From: JBFHNV01 sp965365655
GTDB taxonomy: Bacteria > Pseudomonadota > Gammaproteobacteria > HK1
Direction: 5' to 3'
Length of the DNA stretch: 6,287 bases
NCBI GenBank assembly: GCA_965365655.1
Contig: CBDUCN010000300.1
Location: 1-6,287 of the forward strand
This document shows, in pieces, positions 5,522-6,287 of the stretch (positions within the stretch are counted from its first letter, which is position 1; each line of letters opens with the position of its first letter). The position numbers and the translations under genes are program-made. The notes under the pieces were generated by a model. That model ran no database searches, was not told the origin of the DNA, and saw only the letters and a list, made by a program, of their open reading frames with translations.

Positions 5522-6287
5522 ATGTCGGTATCGATAGTTCGCGAGGACGGCCAGCCGAGCGGCCATCCGTGGTACCGGATCCCGGCCACGGTGGAGATCA
5601 AGGGCTGGCGCTATCCGGTCCAGGAGTGGTCCGTCGAGGGATTCGCGGTGACCGGGGTGGACGAGGCGCCGGCGCCGGGCGAGGCGTTTCCGGCGCAGCT
5701 GGTGTTTCGCTTCGACGGCTTCTCCACGGCGGTGTCGGTCGAGGCCGAGGTGATGCGCCGCGATCCCGAGGACGACGGCATCGTGTGCCGCTTCGCGACG
5801 CTCTCGCGCCAGAAGGCGGCGGTGCTGCGCGCGGTCATCGACAGCTACCTGCTCGGCGAATTCGTGTCGATGGACGACATCATCCACGTCGTGCGCCGCG
5901 ATCGGCCGGTCGAGCGCGAGCCGGAGCGCGAGAGCGCGCAGCAGCTCGCGGGATGGTCCGGGGCGGTCGCGCTGTCGCGCCGGTGGGCGGGGCTCGCACT
6001 GGTGGTGCTGCTGCTGGTCACGCTCGTGGTGGCGAGCAGCTGGGCCGGCTTCCGGCGCCTGTACGTTGCCGAGAGCGCCGCTGCGCTGGTCACGGGGCCG
6101 CTGGTGGTCGTGCGCGCGCCGCAGCCGAGCTTCTTCACGGCGACGTTGCCGCCGGAGATCGCCACGGTCGACCGTCAGGTCGCGATCGCCTACGTCGAGC
6201 TGATCGGCGGTGGCAGCGCGACAGTGGAGAGTCCGTGCAACTGCCACATCCTCGAGCGCCACGTGCTGGACGGACAGTTCGTCGGCA
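5522..6287 (+). CDS. alg44: Alg44-like PilZ / membrane-fusion co-polymerase, N-terminal 255 residues (partial)
   Basis: Alg44 binds c-di-GMP in the cytosol, activates Alg8 and reaches into the periplasm. The ATG follows AGGAGA (5506-5511) and GAAGGA (5514-5519); the frame stays open to the right edge. Residues 15-125 are the PilZ domain: WYRIPATVEIKG, then EWSVEGF, then GIVCRF near residue 90. A basic/acidic linker (about 124-153) leads to one transmembrane helix (about 155-174, LALVVLLLVTLVVASSW). The periplasmic part begins a HlyD-like barrel-sandwich (VESPCNCHILERHVLDGQFV, 235-254) and is cut there. The expected RxxxR appears as H15-P-W-Y-R19 and [D/N]xSxxG as E35-W-S-V-E-G40, so c-di-GMP contacts may be altered. 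C239 and C241 form a CxC. Position after Alg8 and domain order make the Alg44 assignment strong. Confidence 0.9.
   Translation, partial: MSVSIVREDGQPSGHPWYRIPATVEIKGWRYPVQEWSVEGFAVTGVDEAPAPGEAFPAQLVFRFDGFSTAVSVEAEVMRRDPEDDGIVCRFATLSRQKAAVLRAVIDSYLLGEFVSMDDIIHVVRRDRPVEREPERESAQQLAGWSGAVALSRRWAGLALVVLLLVTLVVASSWAGFRRLYVAESAAALVTGPLVVVRAPQPSFFTATLPPEIATVDRQVAIAYVELIGGGSATVESPCNCHILERHVLDGQFVG

Noticed and set aside
3806..6262. Open frame of 818 codons on the minus strand, opposite alg8 and alg44
   Set aside because: Its translation is an extreme Arg/His/Gln-rich string without domains, typical of the antisense frame of GC-rich genes. The plus strand carries well-recognised Alg8 and Alg44 proteins over the same bases.

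Overview
The window (6287 bp, high GC, with strong G/C bias at third codon positions in the real genes) looks like part of a chromosome of an environmental proteobacterium. A gammaproteobacterium is my inference, because the right half carries the two-gene core of an alginate-type polymerase (Alg8 and Alg44), best known from Pseudomonas and Azotobacter. I cannot name the species.

Layout, left to right. (1) Positions 1-981, minus strand: the first 327 residues of a secreted, glycine/alanine/aspartate-rich repeat protein that runs off the left edge. It has no stop codon inside the window, so an ORF search that requires a stop would miss it. It has a Shine-Dalgarno sequence and, 56 bp upstream of the start codon, a near-perfect sigma-54 promoter. 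A spaced 8-bp inverted repeat lies about 95-140 bp upstream of the predicted transcription start, where an enhancer-binding activator would bind. (2) Positions 1555-1920, plus strand: a small exported OB-fold-like protein, followed by a 10-bp-stem hairpin. (3) Positions 1921-2664: gene-free sequence with several strong palindromes. (4) Positions 2665-2832: a short non-coding element with inverted terminal repeats (21 of 22 positions identical) flanked by or ending in CTAG. It looks like a MITE and ends 17 bp before the next start codon. (5) Positions 2850-6287, plus strand: a compact three-gene operon encoding an exported right-handed beta-helix protein, an Alg8-like glycosyltransferase overlapping it by 4 bp, and an Alg44-like PilZ/membrane-fusion protein cut off by the right edge.

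How the genes may work together. Alg8 would polymerise a sugar nucleotide at the inner membrane and Alg44 would be its c-di-GMP-responsive partner reaching into the periplasm. The beta-helix protein is of a fold used by polysaccharide epimerases and lyases, and sits where algD lies in the classical Pseudomonas operon, so it may modify or bind the polymer. The Alg44 PilZ signature is degenerate: HxxxR and ExSxxG replace RxxxR and [D/N]xSxxG. The sigma-54-driven surface protein on the left may be a second matrix component, but a link to the polysaccharide operon is only inferred from proximity.
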